A stretch of DNA of 64,000 nt. It comes from Lacrimispora xylanisolvens (GTDB lineage: Bacteria; Bacillota; Clostridia; Lachnospirales; Lachnospiraceae). A program made the position numbers and the translations under genes. Position 1 is the first letter of the stretch. Every line of letters begins with the position of its first letter. The notes under the pieces are model-generated. The model was given only the letters and a program-made list of their open reading frames with translations. It was not told the DNA's origin and did not search any database. The stretch lies in assembly GCA_017084465.1 (NCBI GenBank), contig CP070896.1:1-64000 (forward strand). The letters are read 5' to 3'. Shown here in pieces: positions 21,119 to 30,859 of this stretch.

Positions 21119-21147
21119 TTTACTTTATGTGAATTTTATGTTAATAT
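21119..21147 (+). promoter_or_regulatory. Promoter of the lacI-type gene
   Basis: TTTACT at 21119-21124, 17-base spacer, TAATAT at 21142-21147. The palindrome operator starts 5 bp downstream, over the likely transcription start, which suggests autorepression. Confidence 0.5.
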
Positions 21148-21152
21148 CATAC

Positions 21153-21168
21153 ATGTAACCGGTTACAT
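21153..21168. promoter_or_regulatory. LacI-type operator 1
   Basis: Perfect 16-bp palindrome ATGTAACCGGTTACAT with the central CG expected for LacI-family operators. It lies just before the lacI-type gene. The same 16-bp core occurs again before deoC. Confidence 0.8.
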
Positions 21169-21182
21169 AAGGAGAGCTTGAA

Positions 21183-22207
21183 ATGAACATACGGGATATA
21201 GCAAGAAAAGCAGGCGTTTCTTCCGCAACTGTTTCCAGAGTCATTAATGAATCTGGATATGTGAAAGAGGAAACAAAGCGCAAAGTATTAGAGGCAATAG
21301 AAGAGGCTGATTACGTACCCAATGCCATAGCCAGAAGTCTCAGTATACGTGATTCTTCCAGTATTGGAGTGATTGTCCCGGATATTGCCAATGAGTTTTT
21401 TTCGGGCATCATAAGCGGAATAGGCGAAAGAGCTGCCAATAATCAGTATAATATCGTTTTATTTGATACTGGTGAACTTCTGGAGAGAGAGAACATCAAT
21501 GTCTTATGATGGCAGAAAGCCAGCGTCTGTCAGGGCTTTTAATCACTCCTATTTCAGAGCTTGATGAGGTGACCAGGGATAAGCTGATCCAATTTGAAAG
21601 CAAAGGGATTCCAGTTGTATTAGTTGACCGCAACATCAGAAATTCCAGTCTGGATGGCGTGTTTGTAGAGAACTATGACGCTGCCTACAAGGCTGTTGAG
21701 GCTTTGATTCAGAATGGACATCAAAAGATTGCAGTGATTACAGGACCCAACACTTCTATGCCTGGAAAGGACCGTCTGAAGGGCTACAAGGCAGCTCTTA
21801 AGGATTACGGGATTGGACTAAGAGAAGATTATGTGGTATCAGGCGATTTTAAGATTATGAAGGCTTATGAGCGGACCAGGGAATTACTGGAACTTCCGGA
21901 TCCGCCAACTGCTATATTTGCTTCTAACAACCAGACCAGCCTGGGTGTACTCAAATATTTAACAGAGCATAAGCTGAAAATTGGCAGGGATATTTCCATA
22001 GTAGGCTTTGATCAGATTGAGTCTCTTAAAATCATTGATTACAGTCTTTCAACCATTGACCGGGATGCAAGAAAGCAAGGATATCAGGCAATGGAGATGC
22101 TGATCGACAAACTGACCCGTAAGGAAAGTCAAAGCTCTGGCCGCAAGATTTTCGTTCCATATCAGATGGTGCTTCGCGGTTCAGAAAAGATAAATAAGCT
22201 GCAGTAA
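21183..22207 (+). CDS. LacI-family repressor of the pentose operon, one frameshift
   Basis: About 341 residues. The N-terminal helix-turn-helix is NIRDIARKAGVSSATVSRVIN, followed by the hinge region YVPNAIARSLS and a periplasmic-binding-protein-like sensor (DSSSIGVIVPDIANEFFSGI, VVLVDRNI, AIFASNN, ISIVGFDQIE). A two-base slip in the GA repeat at 21482-21492 breaks the frame before MMAESQRLSG. The gene is flanked by two copies of the same palindrome, and the next gene is deoC, so it is most likely an RbsR/DeoR-like local repressor released by ribose, deoxyribose or a phosphate ester. Confidence 0.92.
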
Positions 22208-22227
22208 GGCAGTTTATTTTTAACCTG

Positions 22228-22247
22228 ATATGTAACCGGTTACATAT
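22228..22247. promoter_or_regulatory. LacI-type operator 2
   Basis: Perfect 20-bp palindrome with core TGTAACCGGTTACA, identical in its central 16 bp to operator 1. It lies between the repressor stop and the deoC ribosome site. I see no good promoter next to it, so it may act by looping with operator 1 or as a roadblock. Confidence 0.8.
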
Positions 22248-22271
22248 TAAAAATTACAATGGAGGATGGAT

Positions 22272-22907
22272 ATGAGTATAGCAAACATGATTGACCATAC
22301 AATGCTGAAGGCAGATGCCGGAGCGGAAATTATCAGGAGATATTGTCAGGAGGCAAAGGAATATGGATTTGCGTCTGTCTGTGTAAATTCCTGTAACGTA
22401 CCTCTGGCAGCTTCGGAATTAAAGGATAGCAGCGTGTCTGTGTGTTGTGTAGTAGGTTTTCCATTAGGAGCCATGCTCACATCTGCCAAGGCTTTTGAAG
22501 CATCAGAGGCAGTAAAAGCTGGAGCAGATGAAGTGGATATGGTTATTCATATCGGAGCATTAAAAGATAAGAATTATGATCTGGTCAGAGAAGATATCAG
22601 AGCGGTAGTTGATGCATGCCAGGGAAGATTAGTGAAAGTAATTCTGGAAAACTGTCTTTTGACAAAGGAGGAGATTGTAAAGGCCTGCCAGCTTTCCATG
22701 GAGGCGGGTGCCCATTATGTAAAAACATCCACAGGATTTAGTACTGGTGGAGCAGTAGCAGAAGATGTTGCCCTTATGAAAAAAACTGTGGGAGAAAAAT
22801 CGAAAGTGAAAGCCAGCGGCGGGATCCGTACGCCAAAGGAGGCTGAGGCAATGATTTTAGCCGGAGCAGACCGGATTGGTGCCGGAAATGGAATTACCCT
22901 TCTATAA
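22272..22907 (+). CDS. deoC: Deoxyribose-phosphate aldolase
   Basis: Cleaves 2-deoxyribose 5-phosphate to acetaldehyde and glyceraldehyde 3-phosphate. 211 residues, intact. The Schiff-base Lys is in [13 protein letters not shown], the relay Lys in VKASGGIRT, and the acidic site residue in [16 protein letters not shown] 22272 is chosen because GGAGG at 22261-22265 sits 6 bp ahead; the ATG at 22266 directly abuts that site. It stands first in a sugar uptake operon with a PfkB kinase, which suggests free deoxyribose or nucleoside sugar as substrate. Confidence 0.95.
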   Translation: MSIANMIDHTMLKADAGAEIIRRYCQEAKEYGFASVCVNSCNVPLAASELKDSSVSVCCVVGFPLGAMLTSAKAFEASEAVKAGADEVDMVIHIGALKDKNYDLVREDIRAVVDACQGRLVKVILENCLLTKEEIVKACQLSMEAGAHYVKTSTGFSTGGAVAEDVALMKKTVGEKSKVKASGGIRTPKEAEAMILAGADRIGAGNGITLL

Positions 22908-22920
22908 ATAAAAGGAGATG

Positions 22921-23868
22921 CTTATGGGAAAAAAGATAACAGTATTTGGAAGTTTTGTCGTGGATTTAATGGGAAGATGCCCCCATCTGCCGGTTCCGGG
23001 GGAAACGGTGAAAGGAAGCCTTTTTAAAATGGGACCGGGGGGAAAGGGGTTTAACCAGGCGGTAGCCGCTCACAAGGCAGGTGCTGACGTAACCATGGTA
23101 ACGAAGGTTGGTAAGGATGCCTTTGCCGATCTTGCCATTGAAACCATGACCAGACTGGGGATGGATACAAAACGGGTATTTTGCAGTGAACAGGCAGAGA
23201 CAGGCACCGCATTAATCATGGTAGATGAAAATACCAGTCAGAATGAAATCGCAGTGATCCTGGGCGCTTGTGATACGATTTCCGATGAGGAAGTGGAATC
23301 TGTTTCCGATCTTTTAGATCAGTCAGATTATCTGCTGATTCAGCTGGAAACCAATATTTCTTCCGTGAGGAAGGCGGTAGAAATGGCATATGACAAGGAC
23401 GTTAAAATTATTTTAAACACGGCCCCGGTACAGCCTGTCAGTGATAGTATTTTAAGCCGTGTGGATTTGATAACTCCCAATGAAGTAGAAGCTTCAATAT
23501 TATCTGGCATACCAGTAACAGAAGAAGAGAGTGCCGGAAAAGCAGCGGATTATTTTCTAAATAAGGGAGTAAAAAATGTGCTCATTACAATGGGAAGCAG
23601 GGGAGTATATATTGCAACCGGAAAAAGAAGAGGATTATTACCTGCTTATCAGGTAGATGCAGTAGATACCACCGGAGCAGGAGACGCATTTAACGGGGGC
23701 CTTGCAGCCGCTTTGGCAGAAGGAAAGGATATATGGGAAGCAGCAAAATTTGCCAATGCACTGGCAGCGATTTCTGTACAGAGAATTGGAACCACTCCTG
23801 CCATGCCTGACCGGTCAGAAATCGATGCATTTATCAAATCCCATGAAATGGAGGAACAGTCATGTTAA
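22921..23868 (+). CDS. PfkB-family ribokinase or deoxyribokinase
   Basis: Phosphorylates a pentose at O5. 315 residues, intact, with the substrate loop GPGGKGFNQAVAA near residue 37 and catalytic DTTGAGDAFNGGL near 245. In E. coli RbsK the ribose contacts Asn14 and Asp16 lie in GSINAD; here the region is GSFVVDLMG, with Val in place of Asn and the Asp kept. From memory, deoxyribokinases (DeoK) also have a hydrophobic residue there. With deoC as neighbour, deoxyribokinase is a serious alternative to ribokinase. ATG 22921 follows AAAGGAG. rbsD overlaps its end by 7 bp. Confidence 0.85.
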   Translation, partial: LMGKKITVFGSFVVDLMGRCPHLPVPGETVKGSLFKMGPGGKGFNQAVAAHKAGADVTMVTKVGKDAFADLAIETMTRLGMDTKRVFCSEQAETGTALIMVDENTSQNEIAVILGACDTISDEEVESVSDLLDQSDYLLIQLETNISSVRKAVEMAYDKDVKIILNTAPVQPVSDSILSRVDLITPNEVEASILSGIPVTEEESAGKAADYFLNKGVKNVLITMGSRGVYIATGKRRGLLPAYQVDAVDTTGAGDAFNGGLAAALAEGKDIWEAAKFANALAAISVQRIGTTPAMPDRSEIDAFIKSHEMEEQSC

Positions 23869-24261
23869 AGACTGGTATTTTACATCCACAGTTGTCAAGA
23901 ATTATGGCAGAGATCAGACATATGGATATGCTTGTAATAGCAGATGCCGGACTCCCTGTACCAAAGGGAGTGGAACGGGTGGATTTAGGATGGAAACAGG
24001 GAAATCCGGGCTATTTAGAGGTGCTGGAAGAAATTGAAAAATATATGGTTACGGAAAAGGCAGTTTTTTGCTCAGGAAGCTCTTGTAGTAAGCGGGGAAT
24101 TACATAAAAAAGCACTGGCTCTTTTACCGGCAGGAATCCCTGTGGAGTATATCCCCCATACGGAATTAAAGAAAATGACAGAAGGAGCAAAAGCAATTAT
24201 TCTCACAGGTGAGTTTACAGGTTATACCAATGTAATACTGATCTCAGGCTGTGCATATTAA
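23862..24261 (+). CDS. rbsD: D-ribose pyranase, one frameshift
   Basis: Interconverts pyranose and furanose forms so the kinase receives the furanose. About 132 residues after repair. LKTGILHPQLSRIMAEIRHMD, VIADAGLPVPKGVERVDLGW and GEFTGYTNVILISG are the family signatures, with the active-site His in the first of these. An extra T in the run at 24062-24067 breaks the frame. Its ATG lies inside the end of the kinase gene (ATGTTAA overlap), so translation is coupled. Confidence 0.9.
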
Positions 24262-24288
24262 GACCCGTCGAGGGGAAGGGGAATTTAA

Positions 24289-25789
24289 ATGGGAGGAAGG
24301 TTAGTATTAAAACTGGAATCAATCGTTAAGACGTTTCCTGGTGTAAAAGCTCTTGACGGAGTTCATCTGGAACTATATGAAGGCGAGGTTCATGCTCTGT
24401 GCGGAGAAAACGGAGCAGGAAAGTCGACTCTGATGAAAATTATTGCGGGAGCTCAGCCCTATACATCGGGAGCCATGTACTTAAATGGGGAAAAGGTGGT
24501 ATTTCACTCTGCCAGGGAAGCAGAAAAATCGGGAGTTGCCATGATCTATCAGGAATTTAATATGGTGCCGGAATTAACAGTGGCTGAAAATATGTATCTT
24601 GGAAGGCTTCCTGTAAACAACTTTAAAAAGGTGGATTGGGATAAGCTGTTTGAGGAAGCACAGGATAATCTAAACCATCTGGGTTTGAAATTCAGTTCAA
24701 AAACCAAAGTGAAGAATCTTTCCGTAGCCGAGGCGCAGATGACAGAAATCGCCAAATGCCTTACCATAGGCGCCAAAATTATTATTATGGATGAGCCGAC
24801 TGCTGCGCTTGCCGAGGAAGAGATAAAAATACTGTTTGGGATTATTGAAGAACTTAAGAAAGGAATTGCCATTATTTATATTTCTCACCGTATGGATGAG
24901 ATTTTTAAGATATCAGACCGGCTGACGGTATTCCGGGATGGCAGATATGTGGCTTCCAAAGAAATTAATGAGACAGATTATGATGATGTGGTATCCATGA
25001 TGGTAGGCAGAAACGTTTCTAACCTGTATCCTGTCCGTAATTACAAGGCTCAGGAAGTGGTGCTTGAAGCCAAAGAAATAAACAGCAGGAATGTGCATGA
25101 TATGAATCTGAAGCTTCATAAAGGAGAAATACTTGGCATAACCGGACTTCTGGGCTCAGGAACCATTGAATTATCAAAGCTGTTATACGGTGCCATACCA
25201 ATGGTAAGCGGTGAAGTCTTCGTACATGGGATGAAAAAAGACTGCTCAGCACCTGTAAAAGCGCTGAAAGCGGGAATCGGTTTTGTTTCTGATGACAGGA
25301 AACAGGAGGGGCTGGTATTAATAAGAAACATCCGGGAGAATATTTCCATGTCTTCCTTAAAGAAGCTTACAAAAGGAATTCATTTAAATACCAGATTGGA
25401 AACAGAACGGGTCAACCAACAGGTTCAGTCACTGAATATCCGGATTAGCTCAGCTTCCCAACTGGCTGGTAAACTCAGTGGAGGCAATCAGCAGAAAATT
25501 GTTTTTGCAAAGGTGCTGGAGGCAGATTCCGACATTCTCATATTAAACGAGCCCACAAGAGGCGTGGATGTTGGGGGCGAAGGCGGAAATATATGCAATT
25601 ATCAACCAGCTGACGCAAAAGGGGAAAAGCATTCTTATGATTTCCACCGATTTACCCGAGCTGATCGGAGTCAGTGACCGTGTAATTGTAATGCGGGAAG
25701 GGCGTATGGTATTGGAAATTTCAGGCAAGGACATGAACCAGGAAATAATTTTAGCACATGCATCTGGAGGGGTGAAAGAAAATGAATGA
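24289..25789 (+). CDS. rbsA: Ribose-type ABC transporter ATP-binding protein, one frameshift
   Basis: Double ATPase of a CUT2 sugar importer, about 499 residues. First domain: Walker A GENGAGKST, signature LSVAEAQM, Walker B IIIMDEPTAAL. Second domain: altered Walker A GLLGSGTIEL, as is usual for RbsA, signature LSGGNQQK, Walker B ILILNEPTRGVDVG. An extra G in the run at 25572-25576 shifts the frame right after this Walker B; AKAEIYAIINQL follows in the new frame. It overlaps rbsC by 8 bp. Confidence 0.94.
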
Positions 25790-26744
25790 AAAAGCTAAGA
25801 AACAATTGATCAATCAGATCAATATTTACCGTTCGGTTTTAATACTGCTGATCATATGCCTGTTTGCCGCATTTTTGTCAAAAAGCTTTTTAAATATATC
25901 CAATCTTTTTAACGTATTTAAACAGGTAACGGTGGCCGGTATTATTGGCTGCGGAATGACTTTCGTAATTCTGACCGGAGGAATAGACTTATCTGTTGGT
26001 TCCATACTTGGACTTTCCGGCGTGGTTGCTTCCGGGGTACTGGCTTCTACGGGAAACACATTCCTGGCTGTAGCCACAGCATTAGCCATTGGCACGGTCT
26101 GTGGGACTGCCAACGGATTTTTTATCTCTCACTGCGGAATTCCGCCATTCATTGCAACACTGGGTACCATGACTTTGCTGCGGGGCTGTGTTTTGATTTA
26201 TACGAAGGGTTCGCCTATTCCGGTAAAGTCTGAGGTCTATAAATTTATTGGAAAGGGTTCTGTCATTGGTGTGCCGGTACCTGTAATCATTCTCATACTT
26301 CTTTTTCTGGCAGCACATTACATATTGACACAAACCCCATTTGGAAGGAGCATCTATGCTGTTGGAGGAAACCGGGAAGCCGCCCGCCTGTCGGGAATTT
26401 CAGTTAAAAGGACAGAATGGACCGCTTATATCATGAATGGATTATTAAGTGGAATCGCCGCTGTTGTACTGACTGCCAGGCTTGGATCGGCGCAATCCAC
26501 CAGCGGACAGGGAATTGAAATGGATGCAATTGCAGCGGTTATTCTTGGAGGAACCAGCTTAAGCGGAGGAACCGGATTTGTACTTCCTACGGTGGTGGGT
26601 GCCATGATTATGGGAATTATCGATAATATCCTTACTCTGATGAACGTCAATCCTCATGCAACCAGCATTGTAAAAGGATCTGTGGTACTGATTGCAGTAT
26701 TGGTGGATAAAAAAGTCAAGGATTTATCCGCAAAAGCGGAATAA
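25782..26744 (+). CDS. rbsC: Ribose-type ABC transporter permease
   Basis: 320-residue CUT2 permease, intact, with 8-10 predicted helices. Family marks are TFVILTGGIDLSVGSILGLSG, GIPPFIATLGTMTLLRG, YAVGGNREAARLSGI and AVILGGTSLSGGTG. The overlap with rbsA implies coupled translation. It forms the channel as a homodimer. Confidence 0.95.
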   Translation: MNEKAKKQLINQINIYRSVLILLIICLFAAFLSKSFLNISNLFNVFKQVTVAGIIGCGMTFVILTGGIDLSVGSILGLSGVVASGVLASTGNTFLAVATALAIGTVCGTANGFFISHCGIPPFIATLGTMTLLRGCVLIYTKGSPIPVKSEVYKFIGKGSVIGVPVPVIILILLFLAAHYILTQTPFGRSIYAVGGNREAARLSGISVKRTEWTAYIMNGLLSGIAAVVLTARLGSAQSTSGQGIEMDAIAAVILGGTSLSGGTGFVLPTVVGAMIMGIIDNILTLMNVNPHATSIVKGSVVLIAVLVDKKVKDLSAKAE

Positions 26745-26786
26745 ATAGAAACTATTTAATGTATTTGAGAAGGGAAGGGAAGAATT

Positions 26787-27806
26787 ATGATGAAAAAGAG
26801 AATTGCAGCTACAATGATGGCAGGATTTGTTGTATGTTCGATGGCTGGCTGCAGTACAAAAACAGCCACTGAAACTGCAAAGGAGACAACCCAGAAAGAA
26901 ACTGCTGTAACAAAGTCAGAAGAGACAACAGCAAAAGCGGATGCAGGAGCCAGTAAAAAATATGTAATTGGTCTTGCAATGAACACACAGACCAATCCAT
27001 TTTTTGTGGATGTTAAGGATGGGGTACAAAAAGCCGCTGATGAGCTGGGCGTAGAGTTATACATTACAGATGCCCAGGACGATCCCGCTGTCCAGATGAA
27101 GGATGTGGAGAATTTAATTACAAAGAAGCCTGATTGCATTATTATTGACACCTGTGACTCAGATGCCATAGTCTCATCCATTGAGGACTGTAATAAAGCT
27201 GGAATTCCGGTTCTCACCATGGACAGGGAAGCCAGTGGAGGAGAAGTGGTATCTCATATTGGATATGATGCCATTAAATCAGGAAAGCTGGCAGGACAGT
27301 ATCTGGCAGATACTCTTGGCGGAAAGGGAAATATTGTAGAACTCCAGGGAATCATGGGCACCAATGTGGCCCAGAACCGTTCCAAAGGATTTAATGAAAT
27401 CATAAGCCAGAATCCAGATATGAAAATTGTGGCATGCCAGGTGGCTGATTTTGACCGTGCAAAGGGCATGAGTGTAATGGAGAATATTTTACAGGCAAAT
27501 GATCACATTGACGGATTGTATGCTGCAAATGATGAAATGCTTCTTGGGGCATTAGAAGCAATTGAAGCAGCCGGACGATTAGATGAAATCACTATGATCG
27601 GCTGTGATGCCATTGATGACACCATTGAGGCAATTAAGGCTGGTAAAGTTGAAGCAACCATTGCGGAGCCCCCATTTTTCCTTGGAAAAGCAATATTAAA
27701 AACAGCTTATGACTATCTGGAAGGAAGGAAAGTAGAGAAATATGTTATTCTGGATAATGAGCTGGTTACTTCTGAAAATGTAAACGGATTGGTTACAAAA
27801 GAATAA
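26787..27806 (+). CDS. rbsB: Ribose-type ABC transporter substrate-binding lipoprotein
   Basis: 339 residues, intact. The signal peptide ends in lipobox SMAGC (Cys near residue 22), then a Thr/Glu/Lys-rich linker of about 30 residues leads to the periplasmic-binding fold (YVIGLAMNTQTNPFFVDV, IIDTCDSDA, MDREASGGEVVSHIGYD, YAANDEMLLGALEAIEAAG). It is the last gene of the operon and is followed by a strong terminator. The ligand may be ribose or deoxyribose. Confidence 0.93.
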   Translation: MMKKRIAATMMAGFVVCSMAGCSTKTATETAKETTQKETAVTKSEETTAKADAGASKKYVIGLAMNTQTNPFFVDVKDGVQKAADELGVELYITDAQDDPAVQMKDVENLITKKPDCIIIDTCDSDAIVSSIEDCNKAGIPVLTMDREASGGEVVSHIGYDAIKSGKLAGQYLADTLGGKGNIVELQGIMGTNVAQNRSKGFNEIISQNPDMKIVACQVADFDRAKGMSVMENILQANDHIDGLYAANDEMLLGALEAIEAAGRLDEITMIGCDAIDDTIEAIKAGKVEATIAEPPFFLGKAILKTAYDYLEGRKVEKYVILDNELVTSENVNGLVTKE

Positions 27807-27821
27807 ACTTAACAGATACAG

Positions 27822-27869
27822 TCTGCTGTCAGATTCCCTGATGTTCCGGTTTCTGACAGCAGATTTTTT
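27822..27869 (+). terminator. Terminator of the pentose operon
   Basis: Perfect 12-base arms 27822-27833 and 27852-27863 around an 18-base loop, followed by six T bases (27864-27869). Confidence 0.92.
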
Positions 27870-27890
27870 GCTTACTGTTTGAAAAGAATC

Positions 27891-27919
27891 GTGACAAGTG
27901 GTTGATAACATGGTAAAAT
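27891..27919 (+). promoter_or_regulatory. Candidate promoter of the MATE gene
   Basis: GTGACA at 27891-27896, 17-base spacer, TAAAAT at 27914-27919. It lies after the terminator and gives a leader of about 50 bases. Confidence 0.45.
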
Positions 27920-27978
27920 ACGTCTGTGCCACATGGTAAAGTATGGCAGAATAATAAAACAGCAAAGGGTGAAGGCTT

Positions 27979-29325
27979 ATGGAGACCGACATGACGAGAG
28001 GCAATCCTCTTCCCATCATTTTAAAATTTACACTTCCGTTATTAATCGGAAATATTTTTCAGCAGTTTTATAATATGGTGGATACTATTATTGTAGGTCG
28101 TTTCGTCGGAGCGGATGCATTGGCAGCTGTGGGATCAACAGGTACCATCATGTTCCTGGTAATTGGTTTTTCACAGGGAATGAGTACGGGATTTACAGTA
28201 CTTACCAGTCAGAGGTTTGGGGCTGGAGATGAAAACGGGACGAAGCGGTCGGTGGCAAATGGAACTTTCCTGTCATTATTTGTTATTGTATTTATGACAT
28301 TGATCAGTCTGACATTCATGAGAACATTATTGAAAATTATGAATACCCCCCAGAATATTATGGAAGATGCTTATACTTACATCTCTATTATTTGCATAGG
28401 AATCTTTGCAAATGTATTTTATAACCTGTTCTCTTCCTTTCTTCGTTCTGTGGGTAACAGCCGGATACCGCTTCTATTTTTGGTGCTATCCGCCTGCTTA
28501 AATATCGTGTTGGATTTGGTTTTTGTTATTAATTTTAAGATGGGAGTTGCGGGCGCTGCATGGGCAACCAATGTATCTCAGGGAATATCCGCTCTTTTAT
28601 GTATTATTTATATTACAAAAAAAGTACCTGTTCTCACGCCGGAAAAGCATCACTGGAAGCTGCATGGCTATGATACAAAGATCCAGCTGTCTGTGGGGAT
28701 TCCCATGGCTCTTCAGTTTGGAATCACCGCTTCGGGAACGATGATTATGCAGTCTGCAGTCAATTTATTTGGTTCCGTAGCAGTTGCATCCAATACAGCA
28801 GCCAATAAATTTCAAAGTATGGTGATTCAGGGAATGATGGCAATGGGGCAAACCATGGCTACTTATTCGGGACAGAATTATGGAAAAGGTGATATAGGAA
28901 GAATTAAACGGGGAGTCCGCCTTGCACTTACAACAGAAGTAATTTATGCCGTTGTATGCTCCTTTATTGTGATTCTGGGCCTTCCTTTTGCCCTAAGGCT
29001 GTTCTTTTCCGGTAATGTAGATATGGCGGAGATTCTTCCATGGGCAAAAACCTACAGTTATCTTTGCGCCTCTTTTTACATTCCTCTGGGAACCATTTTT
29101 ATTTTCCGAAATACCATGCAGGGATGCGGATATGGATTACTTCCCATGCTGGGCGGTGTAGTGGAACTGGCAGCCAGATTGGTTACTGCTACGCTTGCAA
29201 TAAGGTTTGTAAGCTTCCCGCTTGCCTGTGCCTGTGACCCTGCAGCATGGCTGAGCGCTGCATTGTTCACTGGAATATCTTATGTTTACGTTATAAAAAA
29301 GGTTGAGAAAAAGCTGGTCAGCTAA
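27979..29325 (+). CDS. MATE-family multidrug/sodium antiporter
   Basis: 448-residue membrane exporter with about 12 helices in two repeats. MTRGNPLPIILKFTLPLLIGN is the usual start of the clostridial DinF/NorM-like group, and FQQFYNMVDTIIVGRFVGADALAAVG is the first repeat mark. Intact. It has its own promoter region and no link to the sugar genes apart from position. Substrate unknown. Confidence 0.92.
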   Translation: METDMTRGNPLPIILKFTLPLLIGNIFQQFYNMVDTIIVGRFVGADALAAVGSTGTIMFLVIGFSQGMSTGFTVLTSQRFGAGDENGTKRSVANGTFLSLFVIVFMTLISLTFMRTLLKIMNTPQNIMEDAYTYISIICIGIFANVFYNLFSSFLRSVGNSRIPLLFLVLSACLNIVLDLVFVINFKMGVAGAAWATNVSQGISALLCIIYITKKVPVLTPEKHHWKLHGYDTKIQLSVGIPMALQFGITASGTMIMQSAVNLFGSVAVASNTAANKFQSMVIQGMMAMGQTMATYSGQNYGKGDIGRIKRGVRLALTTEVIYAVVCSFIVILGLPFALRLFFSGNVDMAEILPWAKTYSYLCASFYIPLGTIFIFRNTMQGCGYGLLPMLGGVVELAARLVTATLAIRFVSFPLACACDPAAWLSAALFTGISYVYVIKKVEKKLVS

Positions 29326-29336
29326 GGCTGTTTTTT
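29319..29336 (+). terminator. Weak terminator at the MATE stop
   Basis: A 4-base stem (CAGC/GCTG) that includes the stop codon is followed directly by six T bases. Short, so only a weak candidate. Confidence 0.3.
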
Positions 29337-29434
29337 CTGCTTTTAAATTTCTAAATTTATTATTGATTTATAGTATAATATTTAGTATATTATGTAATAG
29401 ATTATCTTAGGAAACACTTGAAAGGGGAATCATG

Positions 29435-30448
29435 ATGATAAAAGTAGCTGTGGATGCCATGGGCGGTGACTATGCACCAGTACAGACGGTAGCAGGTGCC
29501 GTAGAGGCGGTAAACGCGAATAAAGAGATCCGGGTTCTCTTAGTAGGGCAGGAACAGATGATATCTGATGAACTTGCAAAATACACATTTAATAAGGATC
29601 AGATACAAGTTGTGAATGCGACAGAGGTAATCGAGACGGAAGAACCTCCGGTTAACGCCATACGTAAGAAGAAAGATTCTTCCATCGTTGTGGGAATGAA
29701 TCTGGTAAAACAAAAAGAGGCGGATGCATTTGTATCGGCCGGTAGCTCAGGCGCCATACTGGTTGGCGGACAGGTGATAGTCGGACGGATCAAGGGTGTA
29801 GAAAGACCACCGCTTGCACCCCTTATTCCAACAGAAAAAGGCGTTTCCCTGCTGATAGACTGCGGCGCTAATGTGGATGCCAGACCCTCTCATCTGGTAC
29901 AGTTTGCCCAAATGGGCTCCTTATATATGGAGCATGTTGTAGGCATTAAGAATCCAACAGTTGCCATTGTTAACATCGGCGCAGAGGAAGAAAAGGGAAA
30001 TGCGCTAGTGAAAGAGACATTTCCGCTGTTAAAGGATTGTAAGGATATTCATTTTACCGGAAGCATTGAGGCCAGAGAGATTCCGCATGGCGGTGCAGAT
30101 GTCATAGTATGTGAGGCATTTGTGGGCAATGTAATCCTGAAGTTGTATGAAGGAGTGGGCGCGACCTTGATTAACAAGGTAAAGAGTGGTATGATGGGTA
30201 GCTTCAGGAGCAAAATCGGTGCTCTGCTTGTAAAACCTGCTTTGAAAGAGACTTTAAAATCATTTGATTCTTCCCGGTATGGCGGCGCTCCGCTTTTAGG
30301 GCTGAATGGTCTGGTGGTAAAGACTCATGGTAACTCCAAAGCAGCAGAAATAAAAAACTCCATACTTCAATGCGTAACCTTCAAAGAACAGGGAATTAAT
30401 GATAAGATAAGAGAAAGTCTTAAAATGAAAGAAGAAAATCAAGAATAG
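29435..30448 (+). CDS. plsX: Phosphate acyltransferase PlsX
   Basis: Makes acyl phosphate from acyl-ACP for phospholipid synthesis, at the inner face of the membrane. 337 residues, intact. Start [21 protein letters not shown], then [12 protein letters not shown] and [20 protein letters not shown] are family marks. ATG 29435 has better spacing to AAGGGG than the ATG at 29432. An AT-rich region with TATAAT just upstream suggests its own promoter, which is needed because rpmF and its terminator are 18 kb away. Confidence 0.96.
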   Translation: MIKVAVDAMGGDYAPVQTVAGAVEAVNANKEIRVLLVGQEQMISDELAKYTFNKDQIQVVNATEVIETEEPPVNAIRKKKDSSIVVGMNLVKQKEADAFVSAGSSGAILVGGQVIVGRIKGVERPPLAPLIPTEKGVSLLIDCGANVDARPSHLVQFAQMGSLYMEHVVGIKNPTVAIVNIGAEEEKGNALVKETFPLLKDCKDIHFTGSIEAREIPHGGADVIVCEAFVGNVILKLYEGVGATLINKVKSGMMGSFRSKIGALLVKPALKETLKSFDSSRYGGAPLLGLNGLVVKTHGNSKAAEIKNSILQCVTFKEQGINDKIRESLKMKEENQE

Positions 30449-30467
30449 GAGAGAGGAAGGAAAACAA

Positions 30468-30698
30468 ATGGAATTCGAAAAATTACAGAAAATTATTGCA
30501 GAGGTATTAAATATTGAGCCGGAGGAAGTTACTATGAACTCCACATTCGTGGATGACCTGGGTGCTGACTCCCTTGATGTGTTTCAGATCGTTATGGGCA
30601 TTGAAGAGGAATTTGATATTGAGATTCCAACTGAAGTGGCAGAGAACATTGTAAGTGTCAGCGACGCAGTAGAACAGGTCAAGAATGCATTAAATTAA
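30468..30698 (+). CDS. acpP: Acyl carrier protein
   Basis: 76-residue acidic four-helix protein that carries fatty acyl chains. The phosphopantetheine Ser is residue 35 in [10 protein letters not shown]. Intact, 19 bp after plsX, with GGAAGG before the ATG. No fab genes are adjacent. Confidence 0.97.
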   Translation: MEFEKLQKIIAEVLNIEPEEVTMNSTFVDDLGADSLDVFQIVMGIEEEFDIEIPTEVAENIVSVSDAVEQVKNALN

Positions 30699-30706
30699 TA
30701 GATGTG

Positions 30707-30748
30707 GGTGCTGCTAGGATCGTTTGGTCTGACCGCAGCACCTTCTTT
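30707..30748 (+). terminator. Partial terminator after acpP
   Basis: Arms 30707-30714 and 30735-30742 (8 perfect bases) with some inner pairing, followed by TTCTTT. Read-through into rnc is likely to some degree. Confidence 0.55.
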
Positions 30749-30764
30749 CATAATAGGGGGTAAT

Positions 30765-30859
30765 CGGGTACCCCTCTATGTCCAAAATACGTGGACAATA
30801 ATAAGGAACACCCTACGGGTACCCCTCTATGTCCAAAATACGTGGACAATAATAAGGAA
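30765..30859. repeat. Tandem 51-bp stem-loop repeat, two copies upstream of rnc
   Basis: A 44-base core at 30765-30808 is repeated without change at 30816-30859, a 51-base period. Each unit can fold a 6-bp stem TGTCCA/TGGACA, and the linker forms ACCC/GGGT. The second copy ends less than 20 bases before the rnc start codon, so it lies in the leader of rnc. A close variant (about 45 of 51 bases) is found on the other side of rnc. Confidence 0.93.
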
